Shown one piece after another: positions 1 to 7,534 of a stretch of DNA of 18,331 nt. Position numbers and translations under genes: made by a program. The notes under the pieces are model-generated. The model saw only the letters and a program-made list of their open reading frames with translations, was not told the DNA's origin and searched no databases. The DNA is from an uncultured Kineothrix sp. Lineage in GTDB: Bacteria > Bacillota > Clostridia > Lachnospirales > Lachnospiraceae. Numbering within the stretch: the stretch's first letter is position 1; each line of letters begins with the position of its first letter. Location of the stretch: positions 1 to 18,331 of the forward strand of contig CAJUMD010000066.1 in NCBI GenBank assembly GCA_910587275.1. The letters run 5' to 3'.

Positions 1-250
1 TATTGATTTTTCAAGGTTCAGCACACCAACTGGTGTGGGAAGTTTGAGTTATTTATTATTTTTTTCTTATTTTTACCGTAAGTTTTCCAGACGTGTGTTG
101 GAAACATTCCCCAAAACCATTTCCTCTTTTTATATTAGACGCATAAAACGGCGGAAAAGTTTCATAAATTTATATAAAATTTAATTCCATTCCATAAAAC
201 ACCATACTTCCCGTAAAATTTAACCGGAAAACAACATTCCCCACTGCCGG
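1..250. other. AT-rich intergenic stretch without a supported gene
   Basis: No open frame with a credible ribosome binding site is visible. The stretch is rich in A/T runs. A short perfect inverted repeat (CACACC-aact-GGTGTG, about 25-40) sits near the left edge and may be the end of the transcription unit lying to the left, but no T-run follows it directly. The right end (235-262) holds the terminator of the LRR gene. Confidence 0.5.
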
Positions 251-262
251 TCAGTGGGAATG
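235..262 (-). terminator. Intrinsic terminator overlapping the LRR gene stop codon
   Basis: Read on the minus strand, an 11-bp stem (CATTCCCACTG paired with CAGTGGGGAATG, one bulged G) with a five-base loop is followed by TTGTTTT. The TGA stop of the LRR gene (253-251) lies at the loop/stem boundary, so the terminator begins inside the coding sequence. The U-tract is short and interrupted, so termination may be partial. Confidence 0.65.
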
Positions 263-1957
263 CCGTCCCCTAAATTCCATGACGAGCCCCGTCAGACAGG
301 TATCCTCATAAGTTGTTCCCGCGTAAACGTCCACAATCTCGAAACGGCACTCCAACGTTCCTCCGTTCAGCACCTTAATGTCATCCTCCGGCAGCAGAAA
401 ATACTGGGGCAGTATGGTATCCTCCAAATCCAGATAGGCATAGGGCTTATCCTCCACATACATAAGCAGTCTTTTCACCCTCCCGTTTTCTTCCCATGTC
501 TTTTGGTTTTTCGCATAACCGTTGACAATACAGATTTCCGAATAACGCATGAAACCGTCACACTCTTTTTTTTCCGGTTCCCGGAAATCCCAGCGCAGTG
601 CTTCCCACTTATTGTCGGTGGAATAGGTGCAGCTTTGCCGGTACGTAATACTCTCACCGATTCCCGCTCCTTCCACACCTTCCGCCCACGCTCCGAAACG
701 GTCCTGATACAGTACGTTTTCCGCCTCATACCTTCCGGTGGCAGAAGAAAGCTCGGAAGATGCTTCCGCTTCCTGCGAAAAATCAATAACGCCACACCAG
801 GACGAACAACCGGGCCACTGCCAGTCGCTGTAACCGAAATTGGGCGCCTGTTCTTCCTCCTCAAACGAACACCAACGCTCCTCATAATAAATGCGGCTTA
901 AATCTTCGTATATATTATCCCCGTCATAATAGTCCCCATAGAAAAAATTCCGCACCTCTGACCGCAGTACCAAAGGCTCCGCCGGATAACGGACTACCGG
1001 CTCTTTGGACAGGACGATTTCCATGGAATCCATCCCGTTTTCCTGCGCATACCTGCGCACCAGGTTGTCCTTTCCCTGCGGATTCTCCCCATAACACAAA
1101 AGGAAAGATTCCCTGCATCCTTCCAATGCCCCTTCTTCCAATACCGTTCCCACATCTTTTGCCAAAACCGCCCAAAGTTCTTCATTTCCCGCAAAAGCAC
1201 GTTTCCCCACATGAACCGGATGGGCGGGCAGCTCCACTTTGATAAACTTACAGTTTGCAAACGCTTCCTCCCCGATTTCCCTTATCCGTTCCGGGAAAAC
1301 AGACCTGCACCAGCTCGGATCCCCGTATTTTTCGGGAACGGTAAAACAGCAGCCCGTATCCCGGAACGCTCCGTCCGCAATCACTTCCACCGAGTCTGGC
1401 AGCTCCACCTTTCCAATCCGCAGTCCCGCGAAAGCATTTTCACCGATTTCCTTTACCGTAATTCCCAAAATCTTCTCCGGAACGGAAATGGTAAGGCTGC
1501 ACGTATAGCCGGTCCTGCCTTCCGCCGCTTTTTCCATATACCGCTCCACATACTTTCCGTATTCCTCCGACAGTCCGGTAATCACCAGATATTCCCCGTC
1601 ACCGTCCGATTTTTTTTCATAGGCAAACAGGTTCTTTCGGTTCCGGCTCCAAATCCCCGGCATCATCTTTTCTGCCGCCGTCTCCCAAACCTCTGTGGAT
1701 TTCCACGGACGCGTCCTTACCGTTTCCGGTTTGGCACCCGGCGCCGGCATCTTCCCCTGTGGCTTTCCTGTCCGTGCCGCTCCTTCTTCCCCGTCCCCTC
1801 CGCAGTCCAATCCCTGCATATCCAGCGCTTCCGCCTTCCCTGCCGGCAGAATCATCCAAGAGGCTAAACACAGGCAAAACGCCATTATGATTTTTCCCTT
1901 CCACTTTTTATTCCGTTTCCCGCTCTTTTTGAAAATTATTTTTATGTTCTTTTTCAT
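251..1957 (-). CDS. Secreted leucine-rich-repeat protein with C-terminal NADase-type glycan-binding-like domain
   Basis: A 568-residue protein. I start at the ATG giving MKKNIKII, which follows a run of six G at a suitable distance; the frame stays open upstream but that part has no protein-like character. Residues 1-45 form a long basic N-region, a hydrophobic core (IIMAFCLCLASWMIL) and an AGKAEA cleavage-like site, so export is likely. Residues about 160-312 contain LRR_5/BspA-type repeats (ITVKEIGENAFAGL, IREIGEEAFANC, HVGKRAFAGN). Residues about 395-560 resemble the NADase-type glycan-binding domain: VNGYAKNQKTWEENGRVK, then a QYF strand, and a DVYAGTTYEDTCLTGL ending. No LPXTG or transmembrane anchor is visible. 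The role is probably cell-surface or extracellular binding; the ligand is unknown. The domain calls come from recalled family patterns, not from a search. Confidence 0.75.
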   Translation of the reverse strand: MKKNIKIIFKKSGKRNKKWKGKIIMAFCLCLASWMILPAGKAEALDMQGLDCGGDGEEGAARTGKPQGKMPAPGAKPETVRTRPWKSTEVWETAAEKMMPGIWSRNRKNLFAYEKKSDGDGEYLVITGLSEEYGKYVERYMEKAAEGRTGYTCSLTISVPEKILGITVKEIGENAFAGLRIGKVELPDSVEVIADGAFRDTGCCFTVPEKYGDPSWCRSVFPERIREIGEEAFANCKFIKVELPAHPVHVGKRAFAGNEELWAVLAKDVGTVLEEGALEGCRESFLLCYGENPQGKDNLVRRYAQENGMDSMEIVLSKEPVVRYPAEPLVLRSEVRNFFYGDYYDGDNIYEDLSRIYYEERWCSFEEEEQAPNFGYSDWQWPGCSSWCGVIDFSQEAEASSELSSATGRYEAENVLYQDRFGAWAEGVEGAGIGESITYRQSCTYSTDNKWEALRWDFREPEKKECDGFMRYSEICIVNGYAKNQKTWEENGRVKRLLMYVEDKPYAYLDLEDTILPQYFLLPEDDIKVLNGGTLECRFEIVDVYAGTTYEDTCLTGLVMEFRGRHSH

Positions 1958-2296
1958 CCCCATCCCCCCATCTTCCGTATACCGCTTCCCGCCGGACTGC
2001 ACGACTGCTAAAAAAACTTTATCTTTTATTATAAACCCAAATTGCATCATAGTTGCATCATAACAGGGGATTTGGGGGGGCTTTTTTTGTTTTTCCGCCT
2101 GTTTTCCCGTACTGGGTAAATAAGAATGGGGCAATACTTTTGCCGGCGGATAGAAAAATGTTCCCGTTTATGGTAATATGGTGAAACAGTAAAATAATAA
2201 TACGGTAAGATAAAATCAGTCAATACCCCCGATACAGGAGACAATCCTGCCCTGAAAAAGTATGAAAAAACATCTGATTGGAGGACACAAAGCATC
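1958..2296. other. Intergenic region between the divergent LRR and YolD-like genes
   Basis: About 340 bases without a supported gene. The left part holds the LRR promoter and leader. The centre has a G-run followed by a T-run (about 2067-2090) and a small inverted repeat GGCAA-tactt-TTGCC (about 2131-2145). The right part is AT-rich and should carry the promoter of the YolD-like gene, but I see no convincing -35/-10 pair and no LexA-type box. Confidence 0.5.
2028..2062 (-). promoter_or_regulatory. Putative promoter of the LRR gene with tandem direct repeat
   Basis: On the minus strand a TATAAT (2033-2028) lies about 70 bases upstream of the LRR start. No good -35 hexamer is present 17 bases further up. 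Instead two exact copies of TTGCATCATA (plus-strand sense; 2042-2051 and 2053-2062), one helical turn apart, cover the -35 position. This is the layout of an activator site that replaces a -35 element. The promoter call is inference. Confidence 0.45.
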
Positions 2297-2722
2297 ATGA
2301 ACGACTATAACGACATCATCAACCTGCCGCACCACGAATCCACTTCCCACCCCCGTATGTCTGCCATAGACCGGGCGGCGCAGTTTTCACCTTTTGCAGC
2401 GCTTACCGGACATAAGGCTGCAATCAGAGAAACAGCGCGGCTGACGGATGCAAGAACGGAATTGGATGAAATGAAAAAAGAAGAACTGGATGGCAGGCTG
2501 AAGATTCTCCGGGAACATCTATCCATGGAACCGGAGATTGCCATCACTTATTTTGTTCCCGACGCGAGAAAAGAAGGCGGTTCTTACCTCCGTACAATCG
2601 GGACGGTTAAGAAACTGGATGATATGGAGCATAAAGTCATCATGGCAAACGGGACATCCATTCCCATGGATGATATTTACGAAATTGAGGGTTCCATTTT
2701 GGAAGACACCGGAAATGCATGA
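2297..2722 (+). CDS. YolD-like family protein
   Basis: A 141-residue soluble protein with the hallmark N-terminal pattern of clostridial YolD-like proteins: HPRMSAIDRAAQFSPFAALTGH followed by an ETARLT helix (residues about 18-50). A helical middle and a C-terminal beta-rich part follow (SYLRTIGTVKKLDD, then MDDIYEIEG), as expected for the YolD fold. Members often sit beside a Y-family DNA polymerase (UvrX/YqjW type) and are linked by context to the DNA damage response; no polymerase gene is present here. The start is fixed by GGAGG twelve bases upstream, a rather long spacing. It ends ten bases before the convergent MATE gene. The biochemical role of the family is not settled. Confidence 0.8.
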   Translation: MNDYNDIINLPHHESTSHPRMSAIDRAAQFSPFAALTGHKAAIRETARLTDARTELDEMKKEELDGRLKILREHLSMEPEIAITYFVPDARKEGGSYLRTIGTVKKLDDMEHKVIMANGTSIPMDDIYEIEGSILEDTGNA

Positions 2723-2732
2723 GCAGACAGGC

Positions 2733-4091
2733 TTACCCTGCAGGCTGCATCCCGCCTTCAATTAATTTCTTCGTCTTCCATTTTCCCCCATAATAACGCA
2801 CCACCGGTATCACGCAGCCGCAGCCCCATGACAGCGGCGTGGCAATCCATATGCCCGTAACGCCGATTACGGAAGAAAGCAGATAAGCAAATACGATACG
2901 CCCTGCAAGCTCGGTCAGCCCCGCCACCATACAGGTGTTAACATCGCCGGCTCCCCGGATGACATTCTGGTAGCTCTGCATCACACCGGCAATCAGGTAA
3001 GCCACACCGATGACGGACAGGTAAACCGCCCCGATTCCCACTGCCTGCGCAGACTCGGAAGGATCCAGGAAAATTCCCATCAGTTCCCGCCGGAACGTGA
3101 ATACCAAAACAGCCACCATACTGCTCGCCGTAAGCATCATCCCCAGCGTCTTTTTCAGCCCCTCATGGATGCGCCCAAAATTGTCCTGTCCCATATTCTG
3201 CCCGGTAAATACGGACAGTGCCGTCCCGATGGAAACAATGATTTGTATTGCCATGCTGTCAATGCGGTTCGCCGCCACATACGCCGCCATAACGGATGCC
3301 CCGTAAGAATTGACCAACCGCTGGACACTCATACCCCCCAGGGAAATCATGCAGGACTGGAACGCCGCCGGGAACCCTGTTTTCATAATAAGCAGGACAA
3401 AATGACGGTCCGGTTTCACCCCCATGCCGGAAAGTCCCAGCAAGCGCCGCTTTTTCACCAGATAAACGATGCAGATTACCGCCGATAAAAGCTGGGACAG
3501 CACCGTGGCGTATGCCGCACCTGCCACTCCCAATCCGCATACCGTAATCAAAAACAGATCCAGCCCCACATTCAGCAGGGAGGAAGCCGCAAGCGCCGCA
3601 AGGGGCGTGCGGGAATCCCCCGTACTCCTGAGAATGGCAGCCGCGCCGTTGTATGCCACACTCCCGCACACGAAACTGTACAAAATATGCAGATATTCCG
3701 CCGAATACCCGATGACATTTTCGGGAACACCCAAAAGCGTCAGGAAAAAACGGGACGCAACAATACCGAGCAGGGAAATGACTGCCGTCATGCCCCCTGC
3801 TACCCAAATCAGGGAAACCACTGTTTTTTTCATTTTTCCCGTATCCTTACAGCCGAAACACTGTGCGACAATCAACCCTGCTCCATTGCACAGCCCCATC
3901 ACAAGCGCAAGCAGAAAAGCGGTCAGCGTCCCGGTACTTCCCACTCCCGCCAGCGCTTCTTCTCCCAAATACCTTCCCACAATCATGGTATCCGCCACAT
4001 TGTAAACCTGCTGGAACAGGCTGCCCGCCAGCATCGGCGCCGCAAATCCAAGAATTAATTTTGCCGGCGCTCCCTGTGTCATGTCCTTCAT
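2733..4091 (-). CDS. MATE family multidrug/cation antiporter
   Basis: A 452-residue integral membrane protein, the usual length for MATE transporters with about twelve membrane helices. It begins MKDMTQGAPAKLILGFAAPM, a typical start for clostridial MATE pumps, followed by the signature QQVYNVADTMIVGRYLG (about residues 26-42). The second half repeats the fold (FPAAFQSCMISLGGMSVQRLVNSYG). GGAGGG four bases upstream sets the start; the open frame extends about 140 bases further up but that part is not protein-like. Such proteins export drugs or organic cations using a Na+ or H+ gradient; the substrate cannot be read from sequence. It is divergent from an AraC-type regulator, which may control it, and convergent with the YolD-like gene. 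Confidence 0.9.
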   Translation of the reverse strand: MKDMTQGAPAKLILGFAAPMLAGSLFQQVYNVADTMIVGRYLGEEALAGVGSTGTLTAFLLALVMGLCNGAGLIVAQCFGCKDTGKMKKTVVSLIWVAGGMTAVISLLGIVASRFFLTLLGVPENVIGYSAEYLHILYSFVCGSVAYNGAAAILRSTGDSRTPLAALAASSLLNVGLDLFLITVCGLGVAGAAYATVLSQLLSAVICIVYLVKKRRLLGLSGMGVKPDRHFVLLIMKTGFPAAFQSCMISLGGMSVQRLVNSYGASVMAAYVAANRIDSMAIQIIVSIGTALSVFTGQNMGQDNFGRIHEGLKKTLGMMLTASSMVAVLVFTFRRELMGIFLDPSESAQAVGIGAVYLSVIGVAYLIAGVMQSYQNVIRGAGDVNTCMVAGLTELAGRIVFAYLLSSVIGVTGIWIATPLSWGCGCVIPVVRYYGGKWKTKKLIEGGMQPAG

Positions 4092-4150
4092 TTTCCCTCC
4101 GTCCTCCATTCCCGCGGGTATATCCGCATTTCCTCTTTTATGTATTTTAT

Positions 4151-4178
4151 ATTTTACAGCATTCCGCCCCGCAGACAA
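4151..4178 (-). promoter_or_regulatory. Putative promoter of the MATE gene
   Basis: On the minus strand TTGTCT (4178-4173) and TAAAAT (4156-4151) are separated by 16 bases, about 60 bases upstream of the MATE start codon. Each hexamer keeps most consensus positions. The site is about 45 bases from the divergent AraC promoter, so one regulator could act on both. Confidence 0.45.
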
Positions 4179-4222
4179 TAAAATATACTGACCTGCTTTT
4201 TGTATGATAGCGACTTTTTTAC

Positions 4223-4251
4223 TTTTCACAGATAAGGAAAACTGCTATAAT
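4223..4251 (+). promoter_or_regulatory. Putative promoter of the AraC-type gene
   Basis: TTTTCA (4223-4228), a 17-base spacer and TATAAT (4246-4251), with TGC directly before the -10 forming an extended -10. A start near 4258 would give a leader of about 105 bases before the ATG at 4364. Confidence 0.6.
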
Positions 4252-4268
4252 ACCTGTTATCCCAAAAA

Positions 4269-4304
4269 GTTCCGCAGATGGCATAAAATCCTCTGCCATG
4301 GAAC
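4269..4304 (+). promoter_or_regulatory. Hairpin in the AraC gene leader
   Basis: GTTCC and TGGCA pair with TGCCA and GGAAC around a ten-base loop, with an asymmetric bulge (GCAGA against T). GCAGA could instead pair with TCTGC at 4292-4296, so two exclusive folds are possible. It lies between the predicted promoter and the ribosome binding site. Function is unknown. Confidence 0.3.
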
Positions 4305-4363
4305 CGGATACCATGCAAGCAAAACAAAAATACATAAAAAACAGGGAAAAAAGGAGGTCTCCC

Positions 4364-5230
4364 ATGACAGAAACGTCAAGACATACGCGGATTTTCATGG
4401 ATTATCCACAGATACCGCTTATTTCGGCCGCAGACTTTGCATCCGTCAAACCGCCCTATGTACATTTTAAGCGCCGTTACCACGAATACATTTTCTACTA
4501 TATCCTCTCCGGCGAAATGTTCCTTACGGAAGGCTGGAAAGAATACCATTTAAAGAAAAACGACACCCTCCTGTTAGAGCCTTCCATGGAGCACCATGGA
4601 AACAGACCATCGGTATGCCGCTTTTTCTATGTCCATTTTTCATGGGAAAACGTAAGAATGCAAAACGGGCAGAACCGGGAAAGCGGCATCTGCTTTCCCA
4701 AATCCCACACCATGGATACCGCACAGGGCATCCTTCAGGCAAGAGAGGGCACGGAACGGATTGCCGCGGCTTTCCACGGCATGGAACCCCATGACAGACA
4801 GCGGGCAGCTTGCCGGTTACTGGAACTGTTTTTCACGGTATCCGAAGACTATGCCCAGGGACTCTCCCACAGGGACATTCCGGTCAGCGGCAGGGCGAAG
4901 CAGGTCATCCCCGAGCTGCTCACCTACTTAAACCGGCATTACGCGGACCCGCTGTCCGGGGACCTGCTTGCACAGCAGTTTCACTACCATTTCGATTACT
5001 TAAACCGGCAGTTCCGCAAATGGACAGGCAAGACCATCTTCGCCTACCTGAACGGCATACGCACCGAAAGGGCAAGACAGCTTTTGGAAACAAATTTTTA
5101 CACGGTGGAAGAAGTGGCAAGGCAGACAGGCTTTCATGACATTTACTATTTTTCCAAAGTATTCAAAAAACAGACCGGCATGACACCGGGACAGGTACGC
5201 AGACAGGCGCAGGGCTATCCTGTGCCGTAA
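4364..5230 (+). CDS. AraC family transcriptional regulator
   Basis: A 288-residue regulator. The ATG at 4364 is chosen because AAGGAGG lies seven bases upstream; an earlier in-frame ATG at 4298 has no such site. Residues about 30-95 form a cupin-type effector domain (YHEYIFYYILSGEMFLTEG, KKNDTLLLEPSMEHHGN). Residues about 182-284 form the AraC/XylS DNA-binding domain with two helix-turn-helix units: the first around residues 198-217, the second around 246-266 (EVARQTGFHDIYYFSKVFKK), then the usual GMTPGQVRR end. In this family the N-domain often senses a sugar or other small molecule and the C-domain binds DNA near promoters. It is divergent from the MATE gene, its most likely local target by position; the effector is unknown. 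Confidence 0.92.
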   Translation: MTETSRHTRIFMDYPQIPLISAADFASVKPPYVHFKRRYHEYIFYYILSGEMFLTEGWKEYHLKKNDTLLLEPSMEHHGNRPSVCRFFYVHFSWENVRMQNGQNRESGICFPKSHTMDTAQGILQAREGTERIAAAFHGMEPHDRQRAACRLLELFFTVSEDYAQGLSHRDIPVSGRAKQVIPELLTYLNRHYADPLSGDLLAQQFHYHFDYLNRQFRKWTGKTIFAYLNGIRTERARQLLETNFYTVEEVARQTGFHDIYYFSKVFKKQTGMTPGQVRRQAQGYPVP

Positions 5231-5277
5231 AGCCCCGCTCCTACCCGGGCGGGATATGCAGTCACAGGTTCCGGCAG

Positions 5278-5769
5278 TTACCCGCAGTCCTTCTCTGCCT
5301 GCCTGACCTTCCGTTTCGCCCAAAATGCCTCCCACTCCACGTAAGCCACCCATCCCATCACCGCCCCCACGCAGTTTAACAGGATATCATCCACGTCGAA
5401 CGCCCCGAACGCGCTGAACAACTGGAACACTTCAATTCCCAAAACAAAAAGGAAGGCATTCAGTAACAGCACAAAAAAGCGCCGGCTTCCGGGCTGTACA
5501 TAGGGCAGCAGGAAGCCGAAGGGAATAAATGCCACCACATTTCCCACCAGGTTTTCAAAACTGTTCAGTTTATAAGAATAATCAATGTACATCTTTATGG
5601 TCTTAAACAATGTAAAATTCGCGGTATCCAATCCCTCCAAAATCACGTCTTTCTCCCAACTGTCCACGATGGCACGCAAATCCTCCCACGGATACTTAAA
5701 GATGATTACCTTTATAACCACCGCAATATATAGAAAAAACACAATTTTCATGCGTTTCGACTTATTCAC
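5278..5769 (-). CDS. VanZ-like family membrane protein
   Basis: A 163-residue protein with about four membrane spans (residues about 7-24, 72-91, 96-118 and 128-148). The VanZ-like pattern is clear: ENLVGNVVAFIPFGFLLPY at 72-90, then GIEVFQ at 111-116 and FDVDDILLNCVGAVMG at 124-139. VanZ from Tn1546 gives low-level teicoplanin resistance, but most chromosomal VanZ-like proteins have no proven role. The start is a GTG overlapping the truA stop (GTGA), so translation is probably coupled; an internal ATG at codon 7 is an alternative. It is the last gene of the long minus-strand run. No clear terminator separates it from the convergent AraC gene 47 bases away. Confidence 0.85.
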   Translation of the reverse strand: MNKSKRMKIVFFLYIAVVIKVIIFKYPWEDLRAIVDSWEKDVILEGLDTANFTLFKTIKMYIDYSYKLNSFENLVGNVVAFIPFGFLLPYVQPGSRRFFVLLLNAFLFVLGIEVFQLFSAFGAFDVDDILLNCVGAVMGWVAYVEWEAFWAKRKVRQAEKDCG

Positions 5770-6506
5770 TGATAACGAACCTCCACTAGCGTTAATCCCA
5801 CGGCAGGCGCCAGAAAACCGGTATCCTCCCTTGTTCCCGCGTCAAACAATCCCTTTATCTGTTCCACATCCCGTTTGTGCATCCCCGCCTCCAGCAGTGT
5901 CCCAACCATAATACGTACCATATGGTACAAAAATCCGTCCCCCTTAAACGTAAAGCGCACCTCGTCCCCACAGCGCTCCACATCAATGGAATCCACGGTC
6001 CGCACCGTGGACTTCTTACTACGCTTATTTGACGTAAACGCCCGGTAATCATGGGTTCCGCACAACACTTCCGCACCGCGGCGCATGGCGTCCGTGTCCA
6101 GCGCGTCCGGCAGGACATAAACATACCTTCTATCAAATATATGTGGCACGTCACTGTTTAACACCCGGTAAAGATAAGTTTTGCCTTTGGCATTTAAACG
6201 GCTGTGGAAGCGTTCCGGCACTTCCTCCGCATGAATCACCGCAATGTCCTCCGGCAGGTAGGCATTCATGTAATCCATGATTTCCCTTGGTGTCTTATCC
6301 GTTCCGATATGGAAATTCGCCACCTGCCCAAACGCATGGACACCGGAATCCGTCCTGCCGGAACCGTTCACTTCCACTTTTTTTCCGCACATCTTCGTAA
6401 GCAGCGTCTCCAGCTTCCCCTGAATGGTATTGCCCGTGCTGTCCTGCCGCTGCCATCCCTGATACCTTGTCCCTTCATATTGAAGTATTACTTTTATATT
6501 CCGCAA
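5766..6506 (-). CDS. truA: tRNA pseudouridine(38-40) synthase TruA
   Basis: A 246-residue enzyme of normal TruA length. It isomerises uridines 38, 39 and 40 in the anticodon arm of tRNAs to pseudouridine. The catalytic segment GSGRTDSGVHAFGQVANF (residues 48-65) is intact, with nucleophile Asp53. KGKTYLYRVLN and FKGDGFLYHMVRIMVGTLLE are further family motifs. Translation appears to start at a TTG that directly abuts the TAA of the dehydrogenase gene (TAATTG), with GGAGG nine bases upstream inside that gene. No ATG near this point gives a better start. The 3' end overlaps the vanZ-like gene by four bases. Confidence 0.95.
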   Translation of the reverse strand: MRNIKVILQYEGTRYQGWQRQDSTGNTIQGKLETLLTKMCGKKVEVNGSGRTDSGVHAFGQVANFHIGTDKTPREIMDYMNAYLPEDIAVIHAEEVPERFHSRLNAKGKTYLYRVLNSDVPHIFDRRYVYVLPDALDTDAMRRGAEVLCGTHDYRAFTSNKRSKKSTVRTVDSIDVERCGDEVRFTFKGDGFLYHMVRIMVGTLLEAGMHKRDVEQIKGLFDAGTREDTGFLAPAVGLTLVEVRYQ

Positions 6507-7490
6507 TTATGCAACCCTCCATGGATTTTCTTTCCCTTCCAGGAACAGCTTACAGCCCGTCAGGGAGTCTCTTACCACCGTTTCCACACAGTCATCGGTA
6601 TAAAATGCCATGTGATGGGTCACGGTAACATTGGGAAAGCCGCGTAAAACCGCCAGCTCCCTGTTATCCAGCACATCCGATTTCCTGTCATAATAATAAA
6701 GCCCGAACTCATTTTCCACTACATCCAGCCCGGCAGCGCCGATTTTCCCCGCTTCAATCCCCGCAATCAATGCCTGCGAATCGATCAGGCCGCCCCGCGC
6801 CGTATTGACGATTACCACACCGTCCTTCATCCGCGCAATGCTTTCCTCCCCAATCATATGGTAATTCTCCTCCGTCAGCGGCGCATGGAGCGTAACCACA
6901 TCCGCCCGCTTCCACATCTGGGCCAACGTCACATATTCCGCATATTTCTTCACTTCTTCTTTTTCGTACAAATCATAAGCCACCAGTCTGCAGCCGAACC
7001 CGGACAGACTGCGGATAACCGTCTCCCCGATTCGTCCCGTCCCGATGACTCCCACGGTCAAATCTTTCAGCTCCCTGCCCTGTATCCCTTTCAGGGAATA
7101 ATCCTGGATATTCGTCCTCTCGATAATCCGCTTCGCGTTGCGGATGGACATTAAAATCAGCATCACCGCATAATCCGCCACCCCATGGGGACCGTAAGGC
7201 GCATTCGCCACCGTAATCCCAAATTCCTTCGCCGCTTCCAAATCAATATGGTCGTACCCAATCGTCCGCGTCACCAGGTAACGCACCCCCCTGTCCCGAA
7301 GCCCTCCCAGCAGCTCCCTCGTCATCTTCGACGTCAGGATATCCACGCAGGCGCTACCCTCCGCCAGCCCAAGATTCCCGGGCTCCGGCGCATCCGGGCA
7401 AAGCACCAGCTCCAACCCCAGTTCCTCCCCATATTTCCTGAAAATCCTCTCCTCATCAAACTCCCTGCAACTATACACCGTAACCTTCAT
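6507..7490 (-). CDS. D-2-hydroxyacid dehydrogenase (D-lactate dehydrogenase / VanH type)
   Basis: A 327-residue NAD-dependent D-isomer-specific 2-hydroxyacid dehydrogenase. The Rossmann signature GVIGTGRIGETVIRSLSGFG spans residues 147-166. Active-site positions are visible: Arg232 in NTARGGLID, Glu261 in VVENEFG, and His293 in THHMAFYT. RTIGYDHID (75-83) and the YYYDRKSD stretch are typical of the D-lactate/VanH branch, so reduction of pyruvate to D-lactate or a related 2-oxoacid is the best guess; 2-hydroxyisocaproate-type activity is the alternative. The ATG has a good Shine-Dalgarno (AGGGAGAGG) upstream. It follows the permease gene after 44 bases and abuts truA. A VanZ-like gene follows truA, but no VanA-type ligase or VanX is nearby. 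Confidence 0.88.
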   Translation of the reverse strand: MKVTVYSCREFDEERIFRKYGEELGLELVLCPDAPEPGNLGLAEGSACVDILTSKMTRELLGGLRDRGVRYLVTRTIGYDHIDLEAAKEFGITVANAPYGPHGVADYAVMLILMSIRNAKRIIERTNIQDYSLKGIQGRELKDLTVGVIGTGRIGETVIRSLSGFGCRLVAYDLYEKEEVKKYAEYVTLAQMWKRADVVTLHAPLTEENYHMIGEESIARMKDGVVIVNTARGGLIDSQALIAGIEAGKIGAAGLDVVENEFGLYYYDRKSDVLDNRELAVLRGFPNVTVTHHMAFYTDDCVETVVRDSLTGCKLFLEGKENPWRVA

Positions 7491-7534
7491 ATCCGCAAAC
7501 CTCTCCCTAACGCATGGTTATAAAAACACACAAA

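Noticed and set aside
105..150. Tiny minus-strand frame MVLGNVSNTRLENLR after an AGAGG
   Set aside because: Fifteen codons, spacing of the purine run to ATG too short, and no other support.
254..901. 215-codon plus-strand open frame opposite the LRR gene
   Set aside because: No ribosome binding site and no recognisable domain; the opposite frame has a signal peptide, LRRs and a terminator at its stop.
2140..2200. LexA box upstream of the YolD-like gene
   Set aside because: GAAAAATGTTC at about 2153-2163 is one base short of the GAAC-N4-GTTC pattern and its left half is wrong.
2700..2745. Possible terminator between the YolD-like and MATE genes
   Set aside because: Short CAGG/CCTG stem with mismatched flanks and no T-run.
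5231..5277. Possible bidirectional terminator between the AraC and VanZ-like genes
   Set aside because: Only a five-base CCCGC/GCGGG stem with a loose loop and no T-run on either strand.
5278..7490. Vancomycin resistance cluster
   Set aside because: Only VanH-like and VanZ-like families occur; ligase, dipeptidase and two-component genes are missing, and truA lies between them.
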